A DNA stretch of 64,000 nt, taken from positions 62,001 to 126,000 of the forward strand of contig QVRM01001051.1 in NCBI GenBank assembly GCA_003439945.1, in the 5' to 3' direction. The DNA is from Dermanyssus gallinae. Taxonomy: Eukaryota; Arthropoda; Arachnida; Mesostigmata; Dermanyssidae. Of this stretch, positions 50,005 through 63,969 are shown piece after piece. Position 1 is the stretch's first letter, and each line of letters opens with the position of its first letter. The notes below the pieces were generated by a model. It saw only the letters and a list, made by a program, of their open reading frames with translations. It was not told the origin of the DNA and did not search any database. A program made the translations under genes and the position numbers.

Positions 50005-53000
50005 AGAAAATGTATTTTACGCAATCGGCGTTGACTAATTAGATACATTATATGTTCTTAGCGTGTATATGGCGACTGTCGTGTGTCCATCTACGTCTTA
50101 ACCTAAATAGACGTATCTGCAAGCCGGAAGTCGGTGTTGACTGACGCCCAGGAGTCGTGAGCTTCATCTCGTCAGAATATATACCCATTTCGAGGCAACA
50201 TTTTCTAATTATCAATTTGGGCTAATGTTATAAAGGAATACACAAATAAGCTTATTTTACATATTTTACTCAGAATGATTATAATTCCGGAAAGATATAT
50301 ATTTAATTAGTGACACAAGATGTATCTGAAAATACAAATGACATCGACATTTCGAGTTTCGTTCATTGTCCAGAAGCTACAAGTTCCTCGACAATTATAT
50401 GCCAATATATACATTATTTGGCATGTAGTTGTCAAAGAAGTTGCCAAATAATTTATGATGTAGTGGCGAGTAGCGATTAGATAGTAGTTTACGTATTTAA
50501 ACTTTATGTACACGAAAAATACATGTATGATAAAGACATTGTCCGGTGTATTCAATCGAAGCTTTTCTACAAATAATAATGCATAGTCTCATTCATGAGG
50601 TAAGGAAAACGTCTAATGATAAACGCGTACCAGATTCTAAAAATATGGAAATTATTTAATACATTGGTTTTATTGCTAGGACTGCTCGTGCCGGAATTAT
50701 GCCAGCAATACCCACAGGCCACCTTAACATCTCGAAGTAATTGTCAGTCGGAATTCGTAATTCTTGTATGAATGAGGAAGTGGCTTAAGCAATCGTGTCT
50801 GGGATAGTACTGGGCTGATCCACAGAAAAATAAAGCACTTAGTGAAAGTAGCGGATCTTCTTATTCGAGTATTTCTCGTTAGCTTGAGTTGACAACGGAT
50901 AGTGTATTTATAGATTATGAAGCTGTATCAGAAATAATTTGTAATGCGTTGTTTGCCGTGGGGGTTCCTGTTGCACCACAGTAAAGAAACTACCTTCGCG
51001 ATATAATATATATAGTAGATCGTCAGTACTATACGATATGACATACTCGTCAGTATTATCCAATACGTGATTAGCACTGTGCGTAGCACCCATCTAACTG
51101 TCTTCGAAAACACGCGGCTTCAGACCACGTCGTAGTCGGAATTAATAGCATTTGGTCTCTTCAGCCGATACCCCGTATGAGAGTGCACTAGTCGTAGGCA
51201 GATAATTGAGGAAGACACGACATGACACGAGATGAATATACCTGGTGAGACGTTCGTCTGAGCAAAGCAAACATAATTTTAGGAGAAGCCGGTATTCACC
51301 TTACTGGTAACGCACTTGTCTGCACTTTCGTTAGCTTCAGACGACATGAGAGAATGTTAGGATTCCTACCAATACCTGTGAATCAGAATCGTTTTGCACA
51401 ACTTGTTCCAGTTCTATAAGCGCTTCTATCGAAGCCACAATATGCACTGTGGCCTTTTTTATGATCAAGTCAAATGTGGCAGATGCGATAAACTCGTCGT
51501 TCTTGGCTGTAACTATGCAGCCACGTCGTCGTTAGTACACTTCGTCTAAAATCCTTTTGAGCCCCACCATCACAAATGCCACTATCAAGCACTCTGGCTT
51601 CGCACTTGAGACACTTTGGTCACAAGTGACGAACGTTGCACAGCTGATTTAACAGTGTTGATGTTTTATTGCTGTCAGCAGTGACTCGGTACCACGTGCA
51701 GTAGTGCTATTTGGTTTGATAATTTGTTAATTGGTTAACTGCATAGTGATGAAAGGATCTTACTGTAACAATAAATATACAGGTTTATTTTCACGTCGTA
51801 TTAAAATACAGCCTCACATATACCGCAGCATCTCCGACATACGAAGTTTTCAACCGACACATGCTTTGTAGTTTGTCATCAGCTTTGTGAACTCGAATTC
51901 ACACATGTATTTGTCTCGAATTTGTTCCAGTGAAAAATTGACTCTTCTTCTCTGCCCTTGCTGCCAACAACAAAGAGGTCGTAAGAAAAGCAAAAAGAAG
52001 GACAAGACAGAAAGAGGGGACAGCTGAGGGGAGCGTAGAGATCTCATTTGTCAGAACGATATGGTACAGAACACGACCTACGTAGGATCTAGCGTAATCA
52101 TTTCCTATGTAGGCTAGTCGCGATAGTTAAAGGTTTACAAAAGCAAAAATGATGGTCTGCTCGTCCTGAAAGAAGTAAAATCAATGTGTGGGACGACACC
52201 GAGGCATTTTGCTGTCGACCATTCAACATAGAGAAACTGCTGCGTGCAGATGCCGCCTGCCGCACTGACTACTGCAAACCTGTTGACCCGCTCTTGAAGA
52301 TTTCTCGCAGAAGGTCTGCATTTTTGCAAGATTGCACTTCTCCATTTATCCTCCCTCATTTTTTTCTTTGTTCTCCTGACCCGTACAGACACACATACAC
52401 ATTTATATATATATACTCTCATCATCTATTTCATCGCTTTTTCTTGCTAAAATTTCTTGCTATATCCCGTATGCGCAATGCGAGATCGTTAGCACTTGGT
52501 TTAACGTTTTCGCAAAGCGATCTCTTAATATAAAGTACTAGTAACAAAAATGCAGTCGTTACTATTATTACTGAAATAGGCATACAGTCGGATGACGCGT
52601 CACTATTGTTATCACGATGCTTCCTCAGTGCCGCATTTGTGTCACTGCGTTTACTGGCGATTACCCTAAACTAGATAGCTTGGACAAGACGGTCGATGGA
52701 TGTCTTGATTGGCCTCGTACTTTTCCACTCGATACATGTTGCACTCAGTTGCACTGTACCTACACTTTGACGCTCAAACGTGGTGCCCATGGAGGCCCGA
52801 TTAGATGCAGCACATTTTTAAGGCGATCTTGTTGTAAACGAACCTCGGTCCCAAATCTCCCGTCCTGACAGTAAATGTGACGTCGGCTATCTGTCCTCCA
52901 GTGGTGTTAAAAGATACTGGCAAATAAAATATCGAGTTACTTGCCGCAACGATAAGTATTCCGATCGATATACTTGTAAATCTTATTCGTGATGTTAAGA

Positions 53001-53612
53001 AAACTTAATTTATTCGCAATTTGCCTAAAATGCAACAAGCACGCAAGTTATTGTGATATCACAATGCTTGTTTTTCGATGCAACAAGGGGAAAGCTAATC
53101 TCAGGACACAGATACTCGAAGCACAGCAAATGAGAATTTCGGTTACAGGACGCGACGATAGGATGATGGCCTCTATCTAGCTCGCTACCGTAGCGACCGC
53201 GACAAGCGGTACTAATGCAGGATCATGGCAACCCCCTAACCATCATGCTTACTTGACGCTGCTCAACTACTAACTCAAATGACGAGCGTAATGTAAGCGG
53301 TATCGCTTGTAGGCGAGCGAACACCTTGAAATCATCATCAGCGAATACTTGTCCTACTGGGTTCGTTCGCCTTGCTAAACCTTGTTGTTTTTATCTATTG
53401 CTGTTCCTAGCATCTTTGTGTTGTCCTGCTGCCGCCATTGTACGCTGCTGGTATCCGCTGTTGATTTGATCTTGTTATTCTTGAGGATTTAATGTTGCTG
53501 TTGTTAGTAGCATTGTTGTTACTGCTGCCGCTGCTCACGCCGCCGCCGCCGCCGGCACCGCCACTGTCGTTATTGTGGCGCTCCTTGTTGCTTTCGTTCA
53601 TGTGAATGCTAA

Positions 53613-53618
53613 TTTATT
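53613..53618 (-). terminator. Candidate polyadenylation signal of ERp44
   Basis: AATAAA on the minus strand, about 70 nt after the ERp44 stop codon, a plausible distance for a short 3' UTR. Confidence 0.5.
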
Positions 53619-53688
53619 ATCAATTAGCACGGACTATTGTTGTTGATCCAACTCTTGCAACTTCGGAAACGTGCCTACTAATATAGAA

Positions 53689-55678
53689 CTACAACTCATC
53701 GCGTAATAATGTGTATCTATTCGACGACGGTGCCAGCTTCCGGAAGGTCGATTCAGGAGGATCCGTTTGCACCATGTTCGCCGCTGGTTCATCCGGTCCA
53801 TAATGGAATTCGCTGAAAGAAATCAAGAGCGAGCGGTCGATAAGATGAGAGATCATTTTAAACAAAGTATTATTTGCTTCGCAAAGGTGCGCCACCACAG
53901 CTGCATGAAGTACTTCTCTCAAATCTGCTAGAATGGATGCAGTTATTTTTAGAGAGATTGTTTTTAATTCTAGACAATATCCTTCGTTCCCTATGGGCTT
54001 GGAATCGCCGTGCGGCATATCTTCAGTGCACCGAGGGCCCGATATGTGTAATCAACGATTATTAATGCTGAGATATCTAGGGTTTCTCCAACAGTCCTTG
54101 TGGCCGCTGACTCTCAGCGGTATGTAGCTTATCATATACTCTCCATAAGCATCGTTCAAAGAGGATGCCATCAACATCGAGGATTTACGCAATAGACACC
54201 TAGGCCACGCCTTCAAACTCTCTAATCTGCAAAACTACATTAAAATCAGATGAGCATCCGAAAGCATTCAAATGATAAAATTCGCATGATCTCCAGCTTT
54301 TGTTACTTTGTGCTATTCGAATATTGTTTGCGCTTTTGTGAAATTCGGCGCCACGGCGTGCCGCCCGCTCTAAGCTAATTGGTATAAAGTGCCGCAAATA
54401 TGCAAATGCCGAGATCCTAAAAATCAAGCGCAACACGTTCTTGCTTCTACGTACCGGTGAAGCTTCCCTGAGTAGAGGTCGTTGATAAATTGCAACAACT
54501 TTCCGGGTACATGAATGTCGCCATACCGCGGGAAGATGTACATATGCCTGAACGAGTCAATAGCAATCACCGGTAAATCCTTGACCGACTTGCCCAGGTG
54601 GTGTAAAGGGTGGGCAAATTTCACTCCATCGGCAATGAGGAAATTAATTGAAGTTCGCTGACTTAGTAGTTCAGTCGAGACCAACTGCGTGAACTCAGCC
54701 ACCGACGCCTTGTCATCTGGATGGTGGAAGAGGATTAGGAACGGCAGCCCTGCAACATACACATATACACAAAAAAGCAATACGAAAATATAAGGCCGTG
54801 CATATTATATAAACCAGCCAAGTGAACCACGAATTACGTAGAGCGCTAAGTGAATACAGGAATGTATGATGCAACTAGGCTTTCGTACGTGCGCGCGTAT
54901 AGGGACATAGGATGTGCAAACACTTACCTTCCTCAGTTAGCTCCTCTGCGTTCTCAAAGGTGATTTCGCGTACAAGAGGGACGCACTTTTCCTGCGCCCA
55001 CTCCTTTAAGCCCATTGAAGTCAACAACACTACCGGGATACTCCAGTGACCGAACCGCATCGTACTTGTTTCGTGCCTGTTTAAAACGGATACGATCGCT
55101 TGCTTCTCCAGCCTGAGGTTCTCGAACAGCGACGTAGAAGTTGCAGTCGTCGTGAATGTCTGCGGCAAGCCGGCGAAATACCTGCAGAAAGAACACAGAT
55201 CTTTATCTTTTGTATACAAACGGTCTTTACACTATGCTAAGTTTGAGCAGACGAGTGCTTCTGACCGGGTGCCGTAATGCTTTTTTCTCTCACGAAGATA
55301 TAGCATCTGGAGATTCACAATCAGACAATATCGTGGCTCAAGACATATTTTAGTCGACGGCAGTTTTAAGTCGAACTCGACAATACCCTTAGTAACACTC
55401 TTCCAGTTTTGTCCGGCGCAGCGCAGAGGCGTGTCCGTCTACCCGTTACTTTATGCTATCTTTGTCCTTTACACAACAAATACAGTCCCACCTGAAGTTA
55501 AATATTAATTGAAAGACTACAAGCCATTCTAATTATCCTGGAGTTTTGTGCTCATTTTGAGCTTATCAACGGTATCTGTTTGCATGCACAAATCCTACCC
55601 ACTACAGCATATTGTATTGTTAGGCTTGCGCTTCTATAAAGCAAGTATGTCACATTATGAACCACTGTACATACACTT

Positions 55679-55749
<71 letters not shown>

Positions 55750-56641
55750 GAGAAATTATCGTTGAGGTTACTTTCGTAAAAGACAATCAATGTTACAACA
55801 AGTGCAAATGTTTTTTGAACAGCTCACTATACAAATGAGTGATATGAATAGACAGACATGTACCCACCTCGTATGCAGTACTATTTTTGGCTTGGAAATA
55901 TCCGACAAGAGCGCTTTTGGCCTCATCAACGTCCTTTGCGAGGGTCAAAGGAGAACTCTCCTTGAGATCGTCTTTGAGAAGCTCACGAATGTATTCGACA
56001 ATGCCTTCAAGCTGATCGTGATTTGCGATATTCCTTTTTCATCGTGGCTCCGTTTCGGACGGTCTTGAGCGTTGGGTACTTGGTTATGTGGAACTTGCCA
56101 GCCAGCGAAGCTGCACGCAAAAAAAAAAGAAAATTATATATATATATATATATACATATGCAATCGGAATCTCCCGAGGGTTACTTAAAATGCCATTATT
56201 ATAGCGAATGTCTTTATATATACACATATACATGCAAACGTACCAATTAAATAAAAACGACTTAGCGTAAGCCACGGAAGATTTAACCCGCCTTCCAGTT
56301 AAACTATGCCTATATCATACTCAATGAAACGTACTCTGTTGATCGCAGTCGACTTTGGCCAGAAGAACCTTGCCCGGAAATTCAGCATGCATCTTCGTGG
56401 CGGCTTCGTCAAAAATGGGCTGTAGAATTTGTGAGAAGCGACACCAATCTGCATAGAAGTTGATGAATACCACTTCATATTTAGCTGAAAACAAATGAAA
56501 ATCAAAACAAATTATCAACACACAGATGCCCCTCATTTATATTATATATTTTGCGTTCGACGTCCGTGCCACAGGCCTTAAGGCCCATTGCGAGCGTCGA
56601 TACATGTTTTGTACTGAATATATGCTAAATAATTATGTATG

Positions 56642-56687
<46 letters not shown>

Positions 56688-57910
56688 TATCAACACACAT
56701 ATGCACTCCTTTATAATATGTATAAGGTTTAGCGTATTGGCCTTCTAGATCATTCGTAAGATTGTTAAGCTGTAATGTACGAAATACGCTTTAAACGTAA
56801 ATCTTCCTTAGAAGGGCCACACAGTAGTATTTCGTGGTAGCGTTGCATGCAGAAGCGCCATGTTCTTATAAAGACACAAAGGAAAAATAGACTCCTGGCC
56901 ACTGGGCCACACTAAACCCTTTTGGTGTTTACTTTACACTGAACTTTACTACGCAGATATTTTTCTGCCTCATCGGTTATTCAACGACTGAAAATAGCCG
57001 AAGATATCCGAAAACCGTTTAAGGCGTTCAGTCACATTCGTCAAATTTAATGTTTTTATACTTATAACATGGGCCTTGCGATTGTACACTTCCTCTGAAC
57101 ATTACAGATACTAGATCTAGGGATGATTATTTGTTAATTCCTAGCCTTAATCATCTGTGACAGCATGTGAAGCGTAAAAAACCCCAAGGGATCCCTTATG
57201 TCGAAGCACAAGTAATGATATTAATATGACTAACATGAGCCATCTTGCATATACTCTGTTTCAGTGCAATAGATATCATTGATTGATTATGTCCAAGTAC
57301 TGTCGGCATTTCGGCCTGGAAATTACGTGCCTTGTCGGGGTCACACCGCGATTAACTGTATACAAAGTGGTAACGACATCAAGGCCCAAAGATCGTTACT
57401 GTCTAAACACAAGCCCGAGGTTCTAGCATACGGGGATATCCTGAGAATCTCAGGCTCGCGCCGAAATGTCCAGGAAAGCGTACCGCAACTGCGAAAACAA
57501 GATAAGTCGCGATGTCTAGACGCCAGACGCTGCCCTTCATAGAAGCAGCTGGTTCGCCAACTAGAAGTGCTCCCAGGCGTAAGTCCGCTTCGATTCTGAA
57601 GAAAAATCCTCCAATAGAATACCAACCAGAGGGCCAGGGAAGGCATCTGAACCTATTGACGATACCGCCCTAAGTGTCGCTCGGTCTATATCGTTGCCTA
57701 CTACCTGCTTGATTAAAGTAGACAGTTTCGATTCCTCGAGCGGCACGGCTCAATGCGATACGGTGTACAGGTCGTCAAATGGGTTATTGTATACTATAAT
57801 ACAGTCCAAGTCGATCAAATGGCTTGTGGGGCCTGTCTTAACTTACCGATAAGTTGCTCGTAGTTTGAGCTGGTCATCACCGTTGCCTCTCCATTTGAAC
57901 CCAACACTGC
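53689..57910 (-). CDS. ERP44: ERp44, ER-Golgi thioredoxin-fold chaperone (5' exon missing, two frame breaks)
   Basis: ERp44 retrieves unassembled secretory proteins and oxidoreductases from the early Golgi to the ER. Exons in transcript order are 57910-57847, 56484-56335, 56110-55868, 55181-54928, 54749-54455 and 53812-53689. The redox site NFYADWCRFSQ carries the family's single-Cys CRFS motif. Other matches are ITKYPTLK, DIHDDCNFY, KCVPLVREITFEN, GLPFLILFH, LPVIAIDSFRHMYIF and PPESTFRKLAPSSNRYTLL. The C-terminus is RDEL, an ER-retrieval signal. The lengths of exons 56110-55868 and 55181-54928 are each one base too long for their phases, at GCTTGAA (near 55985-56000) and AAAGGAG (near 55005). 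One-base insertions explain both. The first exon with the signal peptide lies upstream of 57910 and could not be identified. Confidence 0.9.
53949..54212 (-). mobile_element. tRNA-derived SINE with decayed head
   Basis: Same family, shown by the tail complement GATTGTTTTTAATTCTAGAC, then GCCGCTGACTCTCAGCGG. The tRNA-like part near 54175-54212 is deleted and diverged, with only CTAGGCCACGCC left. A 15-bp insert interrupts the body near 54050. It is in the last ERp44 intron. Confidence 0.7.
55682..55746. repeat. (TA)n microsatellite
   Basis: About 64 bp of pure TA in an ERp44 intron. Confidence 0.97.
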
Positions 57911-59106
57911 CTGAAGTTAGACAGACAACAGCCGCATTAGTAAATACAACTTCTAGTAAATGTTGGTACATTAATAATAGTAATAAATTATCTAAATATT
58001 AATAAATTAGATATGTTTTACATTGTACCAGAGACCTCTTTTCAGACGATAAACCCTAGTCATATCGCATAAAGCGGCGCGTAGGAAAATGGTTCGAAGT
58101 CTCACGTGAATTTTATTAGCAGGTGTACGTAACTCTGCCAGGAGAACATACGAACCGTCATCGATGGCTCCATGATATGGTTCAGCATGTACCTATTTGG
58201 TACCATTCAACCAAACAAGCCGTTTATGTAAACAGGCTCCGATATTCGGGACAATAGATTGCTGGCTTATTAGGTTTTTACAGAGTATATTAGTGTCTCA
58301 GCAAATCGCATTTTATCGTAGCATATATCCGAAACGAGTGAATACCAAAACGGCAAGAACTTTTGCACCAACCTATAGATTGCTACTTACAATAATTAGG
58401 AGCTAACTTGTATTCCATCCATACTTTGGTTAGTCTGGCGCCTTCCTATCACACTTTATGTTTTGCGTCATAACCTGTTTACACCAAGTCGTGTACCAAG
58501 CACACCAATAAAATACCATATATCTAGCAACAATTGTAAGAACCGAGTTCAGCTATGGAAACATAAGGACGAATGTTAAGTACAAACGTTTTTTAAAAAA
58601 GAAAAGCTTAAAATCGTTAAATATAAATTACAATTATATTACTGTACCAACAACCTTCCCAAAAACAAGCTAAGCTTTTAGCACCAAAAATAAGTCTATC
58701 CGATGTTGCACTAATGGCCGCTCTATAATAAACGTACCCCAAGCCGATGTTGCCTAAATGGCATTACCCTCCGAAACGATTAAAGACCAAAACGACAAGA
58801 ACTTTTGCATCAACCTGATAACAGCAACAATCTATCATTGCCAATCTAAATGTGGCCTCGGAAAACATACTGAACACCATTCTAGCCATAGACATTGCGT
58901 ATTTCGACATCACTGTAGGTAACCCGTTACTGAAAGACAGCTCGTTTAGACTGCGTGCAAGTGCAACTACTATTAAATGCTAACTATTCAATTAATTTGT
59001 TCCAATAGGTATACGAATGGAAAATAAAAGCGCCAGCCTAAAACAACCGCGTTTTGTCCGTCTAGAAAAGTATCCTCTAGTTGGCACACACACATTATTA
59101 TACACT

Positions 59107-59200
<94 letters not shown>

Positions 59201-59229
59201 CATATACAAACATCATATATATATATATA
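57911..59229. other. Upstream flank of ERp44
   Basis: It should include the ERp44 signal-peptide exon and promoter, but I could not find a convincing hydrophobic start exon on the minus strand. Otherwise it is AT-rich sequence without a supported gene. Confidence 0.4.
59111..59197. repeat. (TA)n microsatellite, about 86 bp
   Basis: Pure TA with one GAT interruption, just left of the mariner insertion at 59230. Confidence 0.97.
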
Positions 59230-60519
59230 CAGGTAGTTCAATAAGTTCTTAGAATGAGATTTTTAGAATTCGAATTTTGGCACGCTTTCACCGCTAATAG
59301 GAACTGCAACTTTTCGACTGCTAGCCACTCTATATATTATGGTGATTGGCCGTTGCGATTTCGTTGATAGCTTTTCCCGTGCAACGTATCGGCGTGATTT
59401 TTAAAAATGGAGAAAAAGAGCTTCGAGTGGTTATCAAGCATTTTTATTTCAAAGGTTGGAATGCGACCCAAATAAAAATTGAGTTAGACGAGACGTACAG
59501 TGACTCTGCGCCATGTTTTGCCACTGTTTCCAACTGGATTAATGTGTTAAAAAGAGGTCGCAGGAGCACCGAGAATGAACTACGTCCAGGAGGCCAAAAA
59601 ACGGCAACTGATGAGGAAAACGTAGAGAAAGTGCGAAAAATTCTTGGCACAGATAAGCGAATGAACATTAAGGAAATAGCGGAGGCATAAGGGATTAGTT
59701 TAGGCAGTGTGCATTTTATCCTACACGAAAACTTGAAGATGAAAGAGCTTAGAGCAAAAATGGCTGCCGCATTTTGCTCAACCAAGGCCAAAAAGACGCG
59801 CCTGTTTTGGCTTTACAGCGAAATTTGGCCAAGATGTCGAACAATCTGTCGGATTTTTGGTGCAGATTCATGACCGTCGATGAAAGCCGGGTTCATCACT
59901 ACACTCCCGAGACCCAAGAAGCATCTTGCCAATGGTGTGCACCTGATATATGACCTCCGAAGAGGGTGCGGACAACGGCATTGACCGGAAAGGTGATGGC
60001 TACAGTTTTTTAAGACCAACGTAGAATAATGCTGGTCGACTACCTTGAGAGCTGTAAACGATCACAGGAAGAATATTATGCAAGACTGTTGGACTGCCGT
60101 TAGCAAGAACTCATCGTGAACGGCCCGCTTTGCAGAAGAAGGTTGTCCCGTTTCACCAGCGCAATGCTCCTGCACACAAGTCCCGGCAAGCATCGGCAAA
60201 ACTGGCCCAACTGAGGTTCGAACTTATTGAACAACCCTCCTATTCTCCAGACCTGGCCCCCTCTGATTATTTCCTCTTCGGACATTTGAAGAATGGTCTC
60301 GGTGGAAAGCGTTTTTCCAGCAATGAAGAGGTTAAGGCTGCTGTCAATGCCTATTTTCAGTCTAACGACGCGGAATTCTACTCAAGAGGTATGAAAGCTC
60401 TGAAATATCGGTGGGAAAAGTGTATTGAGCTTCTCGGGGAGTATATCATATAAGAAAAATTTTTAAAAATGATTTGGAAAATTCTCGGTTTTCATTCTAA
60501 GAACTTATTGAACTACCTG
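59230..60519 (+). mobile_element. Full-length mariner element with TIRs and TA duplication
   Basis: The 1290-bp element is bounded by identical 28-bp inverted repeats (CAGGTAGTTCAATAAGTTCT..., and its complement ending GAACTACCTG) and flanked by TA on both sides. This size and structure are standard for an autonomous mariner. The identical termini suggest fairly recent insertion, although its transposase is dead. Confidence 0.95.
59407..60453 (+). pseudogene. Mariner transposase, inactivated
   Basis: The span of 1047 nt fits a roughly 348-aa mariner DD34D transposase. Recognisable in order are the N-terminal KHFYFKGWNATQIKIEL, the helix-turn-helix SAPCFATVSNWINVLKRGRR, KRMNIKEIAEA, MTVDES (TMDETW region) with HHYTPE, HQRNAPAH and YSPDLAPSDYFLFGHLK. 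Lesions are a lost A in the run after ATGGAGAAAAAG, a TAA at 59687-59689, further stops and shifts through 59700-60120, and Arg in place of the catalytic Asp of HQDNAPAH. It cannot act as an autonomous enzyme. Terminal repeat recognition by a related transposase elsewhere remains possible. Confidence 0.9.
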
Positions 60520-61779
60520 TATATACAAATATACATATACACATATATTGTATATATATTTTACAGGGCAGAGGCGCAAGATCCCTTGGATTTCTTGAAG
60601 TGTAATGCAATATATGCACGTACATCATACCGAGAGGTAAACATGAATGTACCAGAGATCACCTCAGTGAGTTCTATAAGTTAGGGTCCGTGCTGTCTGA
60701 TGGATATAGCTTCATATCTTACGTTAAATGCTTCATATGTTAGCATATAACATCTGGATCACATTCAGTGTGAACCCCAAACAGCCGCCAAGAAGGCATA
60801 AACAAATAACGTAATGATTATCAACTAAATCATCACCATCACGATAAACATCAATCGAAAAAATCGGTCTTGTTTCGTTTCTATAAATAAACATTAGCAT
60901 TACATCAGTTCACGTAGTCAAAGTAAACATGCCCTGCATACGTTTAACTCCGCGCCCTTACGCCTTATATTCTCCATATGGTAGTACATACATAACATTA
61001 GGAGCACCATCAGTTTGAACGCCAAGCCGCCTGAGAGCCGGATAAGCAAACGCCGGGCGAACAGCTGCTCAATTGTCAGCACCAACGTCAGGCGTCAGCA
61101 TTATGATAATCTCTCGGATAAAGTCCAAGTAGTTCTGTTGCCATAAATAGATATCGATGTGTGCAATGCTGCACAGCCAACGTAAAAAGCTTTGCTCTTA
61201 TTCCCTGCGTAATTCCTTCGCGACGGCATATGGAGAACGCTTGCTTGGAGCGCTGGGACATATTCAGGCAGGCAAACTAGCCTTACAGAGGCGGCAAGGT
61301 CAAAAACGGCAAGGCGCCCGAGAAGCCCAATAGCAGAAAAAAGAAGGCGTGATCCGATAGACTTCCCTCCTCTTGGTGAGCTCAGCCCACCGACGCCGTA
61401 TGGGCTGAACACCGTCTTTTAAGCCATTGGCTTCAAGACGATATTTAAGCCAACTCAGACGACACGGTTAGCGCACCTCCTCGAACTCTGGATCGGTGCG
61501 CTCTGACGATGCCCACGCGGAAACGGAATTGCGAAATCAATATGGCTAACGGAGTTTGTAATTCAATATTAAAATGCAATCGTAAAAGCGCGTCCGCCTT
61601 AATTTGGCTTTGTCGAATTCAAAATCGTTCCTCGCGGCGCTCCAAACAACAACTGTGGTGCTCAATTGATAGTTTTTTTCTTTTAATTACTATCCACTGA
61701 GTCGCATTTGTCGTGTATTTTGTTGCCTTTAGGAAAGCAGTCAATTATCTACTATGCGCATAGGTTACGATGCTGTATG

Positions 61780-61841
<62 letters not shown>

Positions 61842-62811
61842 GACATACCCATTGAATCGGTCGGAATGCCCTGCTGTTTACCCACTAAACAAACAAATAC
61901 AGATTTGTTCTTCCTAACACCAGGAGCGGCTCGCACATATTACGGTTCTAAAGCACTACAAAAGCGTTTAGAAATTGTCGGTGTCACTTCGTGTTTAAAG
62001 TTGTTTCGTGTAACAGCTGTGTAACAATAGGGTTGCCCTTCAGAGATAAAAAAACCTACCTTAGGAGGGTGAAAACCCATTAAAATGTTGGGCTCAGCAA
62101 AGCTATTATCCGCGAGCCTTGTAACACATCTTAGAGATGCTGGTTATGCAAGCAGAATAAAATACAAAAAAAAAGTTGAACAAACAACCGAAGTAGTAAA
62201 GTTTTCGGATAGTGGTTTACTATGTGCTACTTCGGAAAAGCCAGACTAAAGAATTCTTAGAGAGCAGAAGAGGTGTGACAACGCGCGGTTAACCCTTGAT
62301 GACATGAGACTCCTTCGGGTGCATCTTCACAACCAAATCAAACCGTTAGAAAATTTAGTCTAAAAGTGAACATATAACAAAATACTTATGGTAGGTGCAA
62401 CACAAATTGCTTCTCACTGGATAAGGGTTCTAGTATATATGCATATATATATAGTAGCGGCAGTAAACGCCAAAGTTATTAGGCGTGTATGCCAATGCTG
62501 CACACCTCCATGAACGTCATTAGCCTACTAACAAAAGACTACGAGTAGATTTTGAGTGATGAAATATAATTAACAACATAACACAAGCAAACACAAAATT
62601 AGAAAAAAAACGCTATATAATAAAAAAAAATTATTGTGATGATAGTCTGAAGCGTCAAGTTGAGCGCCGAGCAGTACGATAAAGTTATCGCCTCACCGTC
62701 GCTAACAACGAGAGCTAATAACAGGCATGGAACTAATAGGCATGTCACGATTATATAGTTTTAATGTAAAAACCTGCTGCTTATATTGTTGCCGCGCAGG
62801 TACTGCTATTT

Positions 62812-62860
<49 letters not shown>

Positions 62861-63969
62861 AGAAGCATGCTGGAGCTTAGAATCAACCTACATCCGCACA
62901 GAGACGCTTCGTATTGGCGGCTGTAGGTCGACGACCCTGAACCCATACATACACACATACATCAAGAAATAGGACCTAGTCCAAAATCAACTACAATTCC
63001 GTAGAAAACTAAACGCACTCAGGCTTTTCAGGCTCACAGGCAGCACTGTGTTTAGCAGCATGCCAGGACGTGCGCCAGCCGAGTGCACTAGCTAGAGATC
63101 TAAACGCGCATAGCAAACACACACGGGGTAAAAAGTTGACTTATTGCTTTTTAATACCGTGGCCCGGGAATCAACAAAACTTAAGATACGGACGGCGTGT
63201 CCTCGAGATTCCCAACCAAGCTAAGGCCAAGTCATCTTAGCTTTTCGGACTGGACAAAACTCGGCTTCATGTCGAGATTATTTCAACATTTATGATACAT
63301 GACAGAGCATTGTCTGCGGTACGGCTACTAACTTGCGGAGAACGACAGCGGCGGACATATCAAGGGTAGAGTATATCTCAGAAGAAAGAACCCTTCTCGA
63401 ATCTCCAAAATGTACATCATGACTCACATACGCGAGCTACCGGACGTGGATTTCTCCCATTCCTCCTCTGTGCTCTGCGTTAGGGTGCGTTCACAAAATT
63501 TGATTGGACACTCTAGACAAGCAGACAGATGGCATTGTAGCGACGCTCTCGAACACGAACAGAGATCAGCATCTCGTGATCTATCGGCCTCGATCGGCAA
63601 GCAGAGCCGCCCTTAGTTGGCTCTTTGAGATTCGGTAGACCTTTGGTGAACTGCCCACTGCCGTCGTAACAATGTGGGTATGCACAGAATACGCATACAA
63701 ATATATACCCGCAAATACACACACAAAAACTCAAGCGGCATACACGCCAAATGGCTGAGGGCCATTGACAATGCCGATACGTCAATGTTAACTTGAAGTC
63801 CTACACGAGTCCCATCATACCCACGATTGGTACTAGCAGGCAAAGCCGATCATTCAATAATCGAAAACATATAGCAAATGCACACAAATGTGTTGCTAAC
63901 AACAAAGCCAACTCGACAAAAGAACAGCTGTGTGTAATGATATATATATATTATATATATATATATATA

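Larger units (their letters stand above)
49175..53688. other. NHLRC2-ERp44 convergent intergenic region
   Basis: Apart from the exon duplicate at 49.3 kb, I find no supported gene. There are (TA)n tracts at about 49874-49901 and 49968-49998. Short ORFs such as 52617-52868 (+) and 51850-52047 (-) resemble no family. A trinucleotide-rich stretch with GCC/GTT runs lies at 53500-53570, close to the ERp44 3' end. Confidence 0.5.
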
